DNA of 64,000 nt from Unio delphinus (Eukaryota > Mollusca > Bivalvia > Unionida > Unionidae), in NCBI GenBank assembly GCA_029339505.1, contig JAQISU010001239.1:7163501-7227500 (forward strand). Direction: 5' to 3'. Positions 1-24,012 of the stretch are shown here, piece by piece (within the stretch, counting starts at the first letter, position 1; every line of letters starts with the position of its first letter). The translations under genes and the position numbers were made by a program. The notes beneath the pieces were generated by a model. It had not been told where the DNA came from. It worked only from the letters and a program-made list of their open reading frames with translations, and searched no databases.

Positions 1-432
1 AAGTTTTCCTTGAATGTATTATTTTGGATGGAATCCAACGCGTGAATCAATCTTACATCTGCAAGATGACGTTGTTCGAGGTCATCGCTTAGATATTCTA
101 TATCGTGTATCCGACATGCCTCATCGATGGTGTTTATCGGATCTTCACCTGGTCTTATATTATTTTGGTTATCAAGTCTGATGTCTAATTGTGTCCCCGG
201 TCCACAATAACTATATCCTGGAAGGCGTTTTTCCTGGATACTTCGCCCAAGGTGTCCCTGGGAGTTTTGTTAACTTGGAGGCGATATCACCACCGCTTTT
301 TAAACAAATTTATATTTTTTTTACGCATATTTCACATTGGCCGGTAACGGCCTCTCTGTTATTTTTCGTGGTAACAGTTATTAGATCAAGTGTTGGTGTA
401 CGTGTCCTACATTTCACACAATATAAATCCAT
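1..432 (-). pseudogene. Zinc-ribbon / PLA2-domain gene, degenerate (relic A)
   Basis: Read on the minus strand from an ATG at 432, it begins MDLYCVKCRTRT and has two CxxC pairs (CVKC and CEIC), the same N-terminal zinc ribbon as the gene at 27968. A stop codon follows the ribbon. Further on, in shifting frames, come a GGDIASKL-TKLPGTPWAKYPG stretch, a glycine-rich calcium-loop-like segment and remnants of a PLA2 helix, matching 28150-28500. The gene is cut by the window edge and disrupted by stops and frameshifts. Its start lies about 20 bp from the divergent ATPase start, the same head-to-head arrangement as in the fuller element. Confidence 0.75.
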
Positions 433-453
433 AATATTATTTAGTTATATATA

Positions 454-1109
454 ATGGAAATTATTGATTTCTCCCCGTTAAAGAAAAAAACAACAGTGAA
501 ACATCATCCGATGTTACCAGATTCTATCAGAATGATTATCATCGGACCTTGAGCGAGTAGTAAAACACAATTGCTGCTTACGCTGATAATGAAATATATG
601 AAATGGGATAGATTATATTTAGTTGCTCCGAGTGTAGATGATCAACATTGTTATTAAGTGTTCAAATATTATAACGAGAGTGCTTAAGAGATCGCCGGAG
701 AGGATATTATTGAATTTATCACAGATATCAACGACGCGCCATCAATGGAAGATTTTGATAGGAGTATTAACAGTCTTGTATACGACGATGTGATGCTAGA
801 TAAACAAAAAAATCAGCTCAGATATTTTCTCGAGGACGACACATAAACTCCGACGTGATATATGTCACTCAACGATACACATAAATTCCAAAAGTGATCC
901 GAGACAACTGCAATTGTTTATGTATGTTTAACGACGATGACAATCATACTTTTAAAAATATTTGGCAAACCTGGTGTAGTGATATGGATTTTAATCAATT
1001 TAAACATTTCTTTATCGGTGCTCAAGCAACCCCTCATGGATTTATAACGATACATTTATCGGATCCTAGGACACGATATCGAATAGGATTGGATACAATT
1101 TATGGTTAA
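454..1109 (+). pseudogene. FtsK/HerA (A32-like) packaging ATPase, degenerate (relic A)
   Basis: The reading starts MEIIDFSPLKKK and runs in parallel with the ATPase at 27291-27962. The Walker A region is IIIGP followed by a stop where the glycine-rich loop should continue, then KTQLLL. A Walker-B-like LVYDDVMLD retains two acidic residues. The C-terminal part (from about 894) reads IRDNCNCLCMFNDDDNHTF and ends RTRYRIGLDTIYG. Several in-frame stops and at least one frameshift make it non-functional. Its Walker B differs from the 27-kb copy, which has YGD instead of YDD. Confidence 0.85.
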
Positions 1110-1284
1110 TTCATTGCGACCAATCACCCACGAGTTGTCTCAACTTTTTTAGGACCAAAATTGAAAAAATAAATGTTCCCGTGGAAGGCTTTAACTTGGT
1201 CTATCCACGTTCTCTGTTGTTATAGATGAAAACAAAAAATACATGCAGGATTTTAATTGAAATCGCGTGGAAGGTTTGTTTCGG

Positions 1285-1319
1285 CTTGAAAACTTGGTCG
1301 GTTCACCCTCTCGACTACT
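1285..1319 (-). repeat. Diverged Polinton terminal repeat end (relic A)
   Basis: The reverse complement begins AGTAGTCGAGAGGGTGAAC and continues CGACCAAGTTTTC. This parallels AGCAGCAGAGAGGGTGAAC and AGACCACGTTTTC at both ends of the 27-kb Polinton. It marks the outer end of relic A, about 210 bp beyond the ATPase stop codon. Confidence 0.7.
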
Positions 1320-1409
1320 CATAATCAACGAAAAAATTACAACAACAAACACAAGGAAATTATCAAACAAAGACAAGCTGACAATCAGATAAGAAGTAAA
1401 AAGCACATT

Positions 1410-2560
1410 TGATTAATTCAATTTGGTTGGGTCGAAATAGGTGAGTTTTAGAAGCACCCTTGAGTTAGATCGCTTTGATCTTTTTATAGGATCTTTGAGT
1501 ATTTCGTTCCAAGTACGTGGGCTCTGGAACGCAAAAGAAAGCTGTCCAAATAACTTCGTTTTAACAGTGACTACATTAAGAAAACGGGTGTCACATGAGA
1601 AGTGTAAGTTTCGAGATGATACATACACATAGATGATGTCAGATAGATATAGTGAGCTGGATCCAGTCTATGAAATTTAGAATAGGTAACCGATTTTGTG
1701 TTTGATTCTGAATCGAACGTTTAACTATTGAAGGTTACAGAGCAGGGGAAAGGTGTGTTCAGTTCAAATTTCTCCAGAAGATTCTGGCACGAACTCGATA
1801 GTAATGATTTATAGTAGTCCAGTCTTGAAAGTACTTAGGAGCACACAATTATTTTAGTGACATCAACCCAACAAACAATGCGAATGGCACTAATGCGTCT
1901 CAGCCCCAAATATGCAGCTTTGAATATGTTCATTATATGTTGGTGTAATAAGAACGTGCCTTTCAGAGTGACACCAAGCTACTTACTGACAGTATGAGTT
2001 TAATGTAGGAATTGCTTTGACTTACTGTTGGATGTACGTGATGTGAATAAGAAAGGATTTGTGTGGTGATCAGGATGACGTCATTTTTATCGTCTTTAAT
2101 CTTGTAACATGCCATCCATGATTTTTCATTGGAAATGCACCTGTCTTCACCCCTGATGGTAGTTTAAACTTCGGTTGCATAGATAGATTGGTATATTTGA
2201 GTGTCATCAGCGTACAAATGGTTCGACACCTGATGTATACCTATGACACTTGAGAGCGGCTGAATGTATAGAATCAAGTGAACAGGGCGGAGACTAGAGC
2301 CCTGTGGAACACCAAAATATAAATTAACTGGGCAGGAACGCTTTTCATTTATTGACACAAGTTGTGTCCTATTGACTAAGTAGGACTTGATCAATAGTAA
2401 GGATGTGTCATGAATACCAGATCCATCATGGGAACCGTGGAGTAGTATATTATGGTATATTGTGTCAAAGTCAAGGTTTACAAGGATTGTAAACTTTTCA
2501 CTCTGAAGAGAGGAGAGAATGTCGTTAACTCATCTCTGAAGAACATTTTCAGTGATAAGG
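1410..2560 (-). pseudogene. CR1-like non-LTR retrotransposon, reverse transcriptase part and 3' half
   Basis: On the minus strand the pieces from high to low coordinate are: an RT palm segment with INEKRSCPV, FGVPQGSS and SNHLYADDTQIYQS (2394-2164); a degenerate stretch with KLLGVTLKGTFLL, LRRISAIR and VLSRLDYY (about 2100-1780); and a C-terminal piece with SFAFQSPRTWNE (1628-1413). This is the order seen in CR1/L2-type LINE ORF2 proteins, with YADD as the polymerase box. Stops and frameshifts break it. Its upstream portion (2272-2560) is included in the tandem duplication, and the matching fragment is at 5017-5318. Confidence 0.8.
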
Positions 2561-2709
2561 CGACGCGGATATTCAAAGCTTACATTACTAAAAAGACATT
2601 TTAAATTCAGATGTTAATGAGAGAATATTCTCTTTAAGACAACAGTTAAACATTGTTTATATTATAAAAACAAATGATTCGTTAATTTACATCTAATATT
2701 CCTCTTAAG

Positions 2710-3039
2710 ATGCAGGAACACAATGCAAACTCGCATAACAGTGACAATCAGGGTTCGATGTTTCATGACGGGTGCAGTGGTAAAAATATCGAACCGGTCA
2801 ACACGTATTCGATGACAAGCCCTTCTTTACATAAAGATAGAGATACTCAACGAGGGATACAGGAAGCGAAGCCTCACGGTTTCATTCGTTGTAAGTCAGC
2901 ACCAGTTGCTACAAGCATGCCTATTCGGAACGATTACGACATTTTAGACGAAAAAAGAATGAAATATCGCCATTTGCCAACAAAAAACTTTGATAGAATG
3001 TCTCCGGACACAACCATGACAGGGACAGATGCAAGAGAA
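2710..3039 (+). pseudogene. Duplicate exon 1 of ADP-ribosylglycohydrolase-like gene, catalytic loop deleted
   Basis: This is the unit 1 counterpart of exon 1 at 5452-6009. It is open for 110 codons from the same ATG (MQEHNANSHNSDNQG) to the same GTAAGT donor at 3040. Relative to the other copy it lacks an in-frame block of 228 nt (76 codons) between TTM and the terminal AREVS region. The lost block contains the GNCVGDAIGLLTE loop of the family. Because the deletion keeps phase 0, the exon could still be spliced, but the product would lack the first catalytic motif. Whether it is transcribed is unknown. Confidence 0.75.
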
Positions 3040-3973
3040 GTAAGTATCAGGTTAACTAAATCTAGACATAAGTGTGTCTCGCGGTCTCACAAGATGTTTT
3101 GTACGATGAGTCATATATAAGCTTAGCGAGTAATCCATCTGTTACCAATTTGTCTTCATACCAAGAACTTTATCTGTTCTCCATCTATAGCTTTAAAAAC
3201 TTTTGGATTGTTTGCACTTGAGGTAAGAATGATTCTGGTTCCTTTAATGACTCGAACGCTTTATGGCCAATATCAGTCATACTGAAGGTAGTAAATACAA
3301 AGTTACAGCATAATAACTTGAGTCCTTCACCCTATGCAGTTTATGTGTTTTCCATATGTTCTGCCCCTAGAATAAAAGCATATTATATCGATTGCAGCCT
3401 CAAAATATCAAGGCGATTTTAACTCAGACTGAAATATGCAAATATGATCTCTGCATACCAATTTGTGTGCACTATTATCTGCAGTTATCAACATTTGATT
3501 AGATATCGTGTTCAAAAGAACCGATGTCAAGGTCAATCTAATTAAAAGAAGTTAATTTTTTCTTCTTTTTTGACCCAACATTTAGCAATCTATAACTTGG
3601 ATTTTTAGAAATAGGGGTTCGGAATATTTATCGTTCTCAGTACTCAGTTGTCAACGATACTATAGCCGGTAATAACATAAACATTAGTTCTCTTGGAAGA
3701 GTGTTCACATAAATTTAACGTTTTGTTTACATAATACCATTTATGAGTTGTAGCCATTGAAACATTATCTTGTGTCAAGCTTTAACTTTGATACAATTTA
3801 TTGTAATAATTGTATAAATCCATTAATATAGATACACCGTCATATTATCAGTTTCAAAATATTCTGAGCTATAATTAATATTTAAATGTCTGTTTAGAAA
3901 TTACTTCTGCGTTTTGGCAGAATTAAGTATCTGATTTCACTGTAAAAAAGAGAAATTTTCGAATCATTTGTAG

Positions 3974-4111
3974 TTCTATGGTTATAAAGATCTCTGTCTG
4001 GAGGACAAGCGAAAGGACCGTCACAGAAGTCGATGGGAAACCGGTGAATGGACCGATGATTCTGACCAAATGATTCTTTTCATGCAATCACTAATTGAAA
4101 ACGGAGGAAAG
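3974..4111 (+). pseudogene. Duplicate exon 2 of ADP-ribosylglycohydrolase-like gene
   Basis: It has the same acceptor (TTTGTAG), the same 138-nt length, phase 0 and the same GTAAAT donor as exon 2 at 6944-7081. It encodes a segment with WTDDSDQM, the metal-binding motif of ADP-ribosylglycohydrolases. It differs from the other copy by about one residue (MILFMQ against MILIMQ). The exon itself is intact, but the next downstream exon available is the second exon 1 copy, so its use depends on alternative splicing. Confidence 0.7.
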
Positions 4112-4131
4112 GTAAATTTGTTATTGTTATC

Positions 4132-4252
<121 letters not shown>

Positions 4253-4768
4253 ATCACCGTCCTTAATGTCGGTTTAAGGGAGAACAATCATTTAGTAACA
4301 CGCACCTCGAAAATACTTTGACTTTTCATTAGATTCTATACGTATAGAAGACGTGCAATCTGAAACTATCTCCAAAATCTCATTCTTTTGCACCTGATGA
4401 ACGCCATACAAATATTATGCGTCGATATATTCAGAAATAGAAAGAATGTGTGCTCATTAGCCTGTATTGGTTGATTTTAAATCTCGAACAACAAAATAAT
4501 TATATAATATTTATATTTATTTATGATTCTCAAATAATTCAAATAGTCTCACTTGACATCAACTTCTAGCAACGATTTAGGCTAAGGTTAACTTTTAGCT
4601 TGAGTATTAGTGATCAACTCGCGCACATGAGTTTTTAAGGAGAGAGACATCGTATTAACAAAGTAAAATCTAATACAAATTAGTTTTCCTTCCTTGATAA
4701 AAGAACTATGCAGCAATATAATGAAGAAAGTAACATTCTAACATTCTCTATCTTCGGTGCAGTTAGAG

Positions 4769-5016
<248 letters not shown>

Positions 5017-5330
5017 AAGTGAACATGGCCGAGACTAGAGCCCTGTGGAACACCAAAATATAAATTAACTGGGCAGGAACGTTTTTCATTTATTGACACA
5101 AGTTGTGTCCTATTGACTAAGTAGGACTTGATCAATAGTATGGATTTGTCATGAATACCAGATCCATCATGGGAACCGTGGAGTAGTATATTATGGTATA
5201 TTGTGTCAAAGTCAAGGTTTACAAGGATTGTAATCTTTTCACTCTGAAGAGAGGAGAGAATGTCGTTAACTCCTCTCTGAAGAACATTTTCAGTAATAAG
5301 GCGACGGGGATATTCCAACTTTACATTGCG
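5017..5330 (-). pseudogene. CR1-like LINE reverse transcriptase fragment (unit 2)
   Basis: The minus-strand reading includes NDILSSLQSEKITILVNLD, a motif A region with FDTIYHNILLH, then IKSYLVNRTQLVSINEKRS and FGVPQGSSLG, truncated at the duplication junction before the YADD box. It is the same sequence as 2272-2580. Confidence 0.8.
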
Positions 5331-5451
5331 AAAAAGACTATTTGAATTCAGATGTTTATGAGAGAATATTCTCTTTAAGACAACAGTTAAACATTGCTTA
5401 TATTATAAAAACAAATGATTCATTTAATTTACATCTTATATTCCTCTTAAG

Positions 5452-17737
<12,286 letters not shown>

Positions 17738-18319
17738 ACTGGACAAAGGGCGAATTATCAGACGTGCATGCCTTTCAATTTAAGCTGTCATTTAATTTAA
17801 AACTTGTGATTGTACTTCATAGTGATCACCATACAATATTATATTACCTCTCAACGTATTATATCATATGGGCTTTTAACGTTTACGTAGATTTTACAAA
17901 ATTAGAAAGAATATATGACAACTAGTTGTTCTCAAACTGCAAAACAGCAACTGATCACATTTGGCTCAAGTCACCTTTATATACAGACCATTTTATTTCA
18001 TACTAACAATTCCAATCTACCATCTAATATGGCCTCTATAGTTAAAAATCGATAAAATTTAAAGTTTAGCTCCAATGAATTTTGGCACAATTTTCTCATC
18101 CAGTAGCTTTTCAAACTGGCTTTTATGACTGTACATATGACAACGATCCGCCATCAACTACTGATATCGATGCTAACAAAATAAACACTTTCAAAAGTTT
18201 CTAATAAAACGTGCAACAAAATATGGACAAATGTGATAGATCATATACTGGCTTGAACGCTTTCTGGTTTGAAAGTATTATGCCAATCCACCAGAAAATA
18301 TGGCCACTATTCCTGACAA
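17738..18319. other. Downstream flank of the host gene
   Basis: This is AT-rich sequence after the predicted stop. It presumably holds the 3' UTR. I see no other gene or clear repeat. Confidence 0.4.
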
Positions 18320-19300
18320 GTATTAAATGAACAATAAAAAACAAATCCTTTCAAGCCATCGTATACAATTCGATCAAATTTAATTGGAAACACCTTGACA
18401 GATTTATTTAATCCTTGTTCACATAAGGCCAATCCACCGTCATAGTATGTTTACTATCGCTGTTAAAAGAACAAAATATTAAATGATCTCTTCTCAAATT
18501 GACCTCGATAAAATCGGGCCGAGTAGAAGAAACGTAGTATTAAGAGTATTTAATATCCTACAGATTGAGGATGATTTTCTAAGATAAACGGACGACGTTA
18601 GTAAATTAGTATAATTTCTATAATAAACAAAAACTATATAGAAAATGATAAAATTTGACTCTGAAAGGATTTGCCCAAAGTTATTGTTTTCTTTTTTCTA
18701 CTATACTTTGCTATAATATAAGTCTTCATTTATTAAAAAGAAAAACGACTTCAAATGATATTTTCAACACAACTGCTCTATATAATTTGACAAAATGTTA
18801 CATAAAGCATCCCGATGATAAGTACATATAAAATAAATTGTTTAGACATCATTGAGAATGCTACTAACACAAAGACTTTGAAAGACATTTCAGACTTCAA
18901 TATACTCGACTAGCTGATGGAAATTTTTTTAATGCACGGACGGCTTTCAGTTTTTCACTAATTATGCTACTCCACGATGAAATATCAACCGTTTGCTAAC
19001 ATTAGTATATCAATACAGAATATCCGATATTTATCGAATCTCTCAGAGAGCACCAAGGCCTAAATCGTTTTAAATTTGCATACATGATGCCTAGCCAGCA
19101 TCAAATATGGATGCAATTGTTTTAAAAACAATTAAAAAGCATACAAATAACGTCCAATATCAGAATTATATCATACTAATTAAGATTTGTTTAACTACTC
19201 TTGAGTTTTGCTACTTGGTACATATATCACAGGTGAAACTCTTTGGACTCTAGTTCCTATACAGAATCAAAATTCTTGATATTACCATATTTTGACAGGT
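18320..19300 (+). repeat. Dispersed repeat, inverted partner of 47330-48235
   Basis: The reverse complement of 47330-48235 matches this stretch with moderate divergence. Shared blocks include the region around 18430-18490 (CAATCCACCGTCATAGTATG against the CATACTTTGATGGTGGATTG type on the other strand) and 18890-18950. No coding potential is visible, so it is an unclassified non-autonomous repeat or the non-coding part of a mobile element. Confidence 0.65.
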
Positions 19301-19582
19301 TTTGCATGTCTATGTAACTTTACTTTATATTTTTCAATAGTTTGCCCATTCCTAGTAACAACAGGCATGTCCAGTTAATAAAAACTACGAAACAATCATG
19401 TTGTAGCAATATGTTCACAAAGATGATATGGTCACCACTTTCAATTTGTTTGAGGTGTCGTTGTCATTCAGTTAATATCATTTAAATTAATGAGGGAAAA
19501 AAACGGTGTTGTTATCAAAGTTACATATATTGAAGAATATATTCGAAAATCAACGACGAACAAAACCTGCTCAGAAATTATA

Positions 19583-20230
19583 ATCAAGGTGCCATTTTGT
19601 CTTTTCTGTATGTAGCCAGGAGGTAAATATTTACATTGCGATTGGCAACTTAAAAAACAAATACGATTATATTGCCAATGTTTTAAATGCAGATATTAAA
19701 GCTAAATTTCTTCGAAGAAATGTAGTTAATGAAGACAAATAACACAATTTAAATCTGCATTCGCTTCACTGATAAATTATTAACTATAATTTTAATTGAA
19801 AACAAAGAATCTAAATAGAAACGCATAGTATATGCGTGCGATTGTACATTACTCACCCTTTTTTGATTTTTAAAGTTTTAAGGGCAAAAGGAAATGCAAA
19901 TATTCTCATAATACCCGCGTCAATAGCAGTCGTGTTATGCTAAAACATGTTTTAAGTTTGAAACACCTAAGGGTACTGGGAGTATACAATCAGGTTTTTA
20001 AATATATGCGTCACTATTGTTATGAATACTTTGGTCAGTACAAGGACAATGTCGATGGTAAGACAATCATTTAAACTAATTATGAACGAAAAATAAAAAG
20101 TTCGTCATACCTTTCCTAAATCGGATTTTGGAAACTAATGCTTTGACCTATGAAGATAATTGTAATAACAATCTAATTCGTTTCGATTTATTAAAGCTAA
20201 TGCAATGGTAACATAACCAATGCGCCGTAT
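19583..20230 (+). repeat. 648-bp direct repeat flanking the LINE, left copy
   Basis: It begins ATCAAGGTGCCATTTTGTC and ends TGCGCCGTAT. It matches 25986-26633 over the same length with only about five substitutions that I can count. The two copies abut the LINE on either side. Confidence 0.92.
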
Positions 20231-20751
20231 GACTGACTGACTGACTGACTGACTTTATTTCCTCTTCAATAGAGATTACATCAGATTAATCAAATTCAGG
20301 ATAATACAAAATCATGAAATACAACACAAAAGAATATAAATGAAACAAATTGGAAACGTATACCAGTGTAATTATCAATGTAGTTCTTTCTACATGACAT
20401 ATATGTTTATGCATACATACATACACATACACACACATACATATAAATGTACACACATATACATACATATATATTTACACACCCAAACACATATTTACAC
20501 ATACATATATACACACATATACACACATTTATACATATATATGATGAACAGCATGAAATCCTTCTCAAAGGAATAAAGATAGCAAAAGGTGACACTCGTA
20601 TATTATATGAGCCAGAGAGCATTATATCTCCGTGATCTGTAATACATCAAAATTGCGGAATTTGACAACAGCAGAATATTTGTTTATGTTTGTTTTGTTT
20701 TAAATTAATTAATTTATTTATCTAGATTAACTACTTATTATTGCTGTTATA
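20231..20751 (-). other. LINE 3' UTR with ACAT-rich repeat and tetranucleotide tail
   Basis: After the ORF2 stop the minus strand holds an AT-rich 3' UTR. It has imperfect TATG/TGTG tracts (20400-20545), then AATAAA and a (GTCA)5 tail at 20231-20252 against the left flanking repeat. Microsatellite-like tails instead of poly(A) are common in CR1/L2/RTE-type LINEs. Confidence 0.7.
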
Positions 20752-21660
20752 TTATGACATGTTGGTTGAGAGTAGGGCATGCATTTTATAGTAAAATGAG
20801 GTTATGCTTTTTGCCGTTACCAACATGAGTTTATCCCACACATCATCGTCGATAGACAACAAGCAATCTACTCTGCTTCCAAGAAGTGTCTCCAATAGTA
20901 TATCGTCTTCTTGATTAAATAAATTAACCCCGTCTCTCACCTCTAAAGTGTCAATCACCTTCTCAAAGAAGACGTTTCGTTCTTCAAGGAGCTTTTCACA
21001 ACCTAAGATAAGATGTTTCGCTCTGTCGTCAGTCTCTTTTCCACAGAGTTTACATATCATAACTTTTCCAACAGGCATGATATATAATTTCACTATTTCA
21101 GAGAGAGGCCATAACATAGATGGAAATTTACGTCCAAGAAACCATATACTGCTTGCTTTTAAGTCCAAATGAATGTTTCTGAAGTGAATTAAATCGCTCC
21201 TTAGTTCAATATCTGTATTCCAGGTAGATTTTTCGATGTTTTGAATATTATCAATAATATTCCGATTCCAAACAAGTTTACCTTCGGTTTGTACTCTTAC
21301 TGCATAGTCTAAGAGAACACTTCCCATACCATATTTCTTGAATATTTTGTCAATATCTGCTATAAACCCCGTCTGTCTAATTGGGTTGGTCAAGTACTGA
21401 CATAAACGCAAAATGAAAATCTTTTTCCAGATAAGAGTCCAATCGCCCCTACACAGCCGGTTGAAAAAGTACAATTTCATCTTATCAATGTATGCTCCCA
21501 TTGACCAGAGTCCTAAGGTACTACGCGTTGCCTCTATGGGCGAATATTTATCGAAAGCTTGCATACGTCTCGCTGCATATCTCTGACATAGCTCAAGTTC
21601 TTCTATATTGGTGTTTGTCATATTCGACCATAATTCACATCCATATAGGACTGAAGGTAG
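20752..21660 (-). pseudogene. LINE ORF2 C-terminal part with zinc knuckle
   Basis: In another frame than the RT part, it continues the normal order of LINE ORF2: a PSVLYGCELWSN segment just upstream of its first ATG, then NIEELELCQRYAARRMQAF, a helical region, and a C-terminal knuckle CKLCGKETDDRAKHLILGC (CxxC, H, C). It ends at TAA near 20752. The join with the upstream part lacks the RT thumb, which shows a deletion rather than a simple one-base shift. Confidence 0.8.
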
Positions 21661-23987
21661 AATGATTCTTTAGCCATTACAGTTGTGTCATCCGCTAATA
21701 AGACACACGGCAGGTGGAGATCGACAAGATTTAGGCCTCGCAAAGTGTGATCTAAATCAGTGATCAAATCGTCTATCATAACGAGAAAGAACCAAGCGGA
21801 CAAGATACGACCCTGCCCTACACCCTGCTTAATATTGAAATATTTAGACAATTTACCCGCAAATAAAACAGAACTAGTTACTCCCTTAAACGAGTCTTTC
21901 ATGGTGCGCCACGGCTTCCCTTTAATGCCAAGTTTGTACAGCTTGTAAAATAACCCATTGTGCCAGACTGTATTGAATGCCTTAGCATTATTAAGAAATG
22001 TTGCATAGACAGGAGTATCTTTATCCATATAGTAGCATATAGATTCTTTGATACAAAACGCTGCAGTGATACTGCCACAATTATTCCTAAAACCTTGTTG
22101 CATTGGATTTGGAAAATTAATGTGCTTAGAAAATATAAGTAGTCTATTATATATAATTTGCTCTAGGATTTTCTGAAGCACTGGAACTATAGTTATATCA
22201 CGGTAGTTATTCATATCTAATTTGCTTTTTCCCCCTCCTTTAAATATTGGTATTACTAAACCTTGTTTAAAATGGCATGGGTACTCCTCGGCCTCGTACA
22301 CTTTTTTGAAGACAGTTTCAAGTAACTGTACACTGCTTTGAGTGTCCGCAAACAGTAAATGCTCGGCAACAATACCGTAGTGACTACATGCCTTATTTTT
22401 ACTGAGAGAACTAATTGCACTACTGATTTCTTCTCTAGTGGGAATTTTGTCAAGAACTTCATCAAAGTGGGAATGGGTTTCTATACTCTGTTTTTTAACC
22501 TCTGCTAAGACCATCTGGTAATGATTCTTATCGTACAAATAGGAATTGTCAGGTAGTGATAAAATGGAAAAATGATTTGCCCATAAGTCTCTTATAGAGT
22601 CGTGGTCACGTACAATTTTTCCGTTAGATTCAATTTCGTATATGTAACCACGTTTATGTCTTTTATTCCGTATAAACTTATAGAAAGTAGAAATATCGAG
22701 CTCTGCAGCCTTTTCAAGCTCACTGAACTGTTCTCTGTCATACATTTCTTTTGCTCTCAGTAACTCTTTTCCAAAACATTTCTTCGCTTTCTTATAGTTC
22801 GCGTACGACTGAAAATCCCATCCTCTTGGCCTACCATCAGAGATCCATACCCTACGTTTCAGCCTCATTTCTGTATGAAACTTTTTTACGTTTAGTAATT
22901 TCCAATAGGGGTTAGCGTATGGGCAAAACCTTTTTATGGGCAGAAACCTAGAAGCTGCGTCATGTAAAATCTTTACCGTGTCTTGAATAATACCATCAAT
23001 ATCGACATTTGTCACTAGTTCTGCCTTATGCAGTTGCGCTAAAAATTCATTGCGTGTTGCTTCCTTATACCTATTTATTTGTTCTGCCGATGCTTTCTTC
23101 CAATTTATGGAGGGAATTATATGCTTGTCAGCCATGATTATATTATATGCAAGAGGAATGACCAACTCTATTTTTACAGGATGATGATCTGAAATGTTCA
23201 AAGGATGGTCATCAATTATTTCGGCCTTAACCACTAAATCGAATTTGTCTTTTTGCAATAGTATATGGTCTATCAACGATTTAGATTTACCATCGATTGA
23301 GAAAAATGTAAAGTCAGGTCCTTCACAAATAGATTGACTATTAACGGATATTAAGTGCCTATCGGTCAGAAACTTTTCTAGAATAGCACCTCTAGCGTTT
23401 GTTGTTAGACAGTTCGTTTTGAAGCTAAGCAGTGAACTTAACTGGCCATTGAAATCACCCGCGAGTATGGGAATGCCTTCTTTACAGAACATATCAAACT
23501 GGTCCTTTAATTCTTCCATTGTTTCATAGTAACTTGCAATAGGAAAATTAGTTGATGGCAAAAGTGCTCCGAATACAAAATATTTCAATTTATCATTACA
23601 TATCACTTCTATCCCTAAGACTCTATCACTGCCGACGCTCAACAAAGGATTAACGCAGAGTGACTTCCTATATAGGATTGTTATTCCCCCAAACCCTGTA
23701 TGTCTTATCCTTTCTTCAAAATTCACTTTTAACCTATTGTCAGAGCGTGAGAAGGATTTAAACTGTGGATGTAAATTGTCTAGAAAGTTGAGTTGCTCCG
23801 GAAGAAGCCAGTGCTCAGTAAGCACTGCAATATCTACCTCATTTAGCAAAGAGTACAAATATGGTGCACCATACATGGCTTCTTTTACGTTCCATGTCAT
23901 CAGACGAAATATATGACTAGACATTTGTTGACTTAAAAAATAGATTTTCAACACAAGTAGTACAATGACTATAAAATAGTTGACCAT
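21618..23987 (-). pseudogene. LINE ORF2, endonuclease and reverse transcriptase part (defective)
   Basis: It is 789 residues long. The N-terminal endonuclease/exonuclease/phosphatase domain has MTWNVKEAMYG, TEHWLLP, GDFNGQL and the catalytic SDHHPVKIEL near residue 270. The RT domain starts near residue 570 with PIFKGGGKSKLDMNNYRDI and ends with a VLLADDTTVMAK box. Motif A reads ATFLNNAKAFNTVWH, so the catalytic aspartate expected after FL is asparagine, as is the second acidic position. Right after the ADD box the frame runs into unrelated codons and stops. The thumb and connection regions are missing because of an internal deletion. Polymerase activity is not expected. Confidence 0.85.
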
Positions 23988-24012
23988 AATTTATGCATAT
24001 ATATGCGACTTA

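Larger units (their letters stand above)
1..1319 (-). mobile_element. Polinton/Maverick relic A (terminal part, runs off left edge)
   Basis: The segment holds a decayed packaging ATPase and, divergently, a decayed zinc-ribbon/PLA2 gene, in the same arrangement as the left end of the element at 27025-42712 but flipped. At 1285-1319 it ends in a sequence resembling that element's terminus: a GAAAACTTGGTC block, then TTCACCCTCTCGACTACT, compared with GAAAACGTGGTC and TTCACCCTCTCTGCTGCT there. The rest of the element would lie left of the window. Proteins and terminus have both diverged clearly from the 27-kb element, so this is a separate, older insertion of a related family. Confidence 0.85.
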
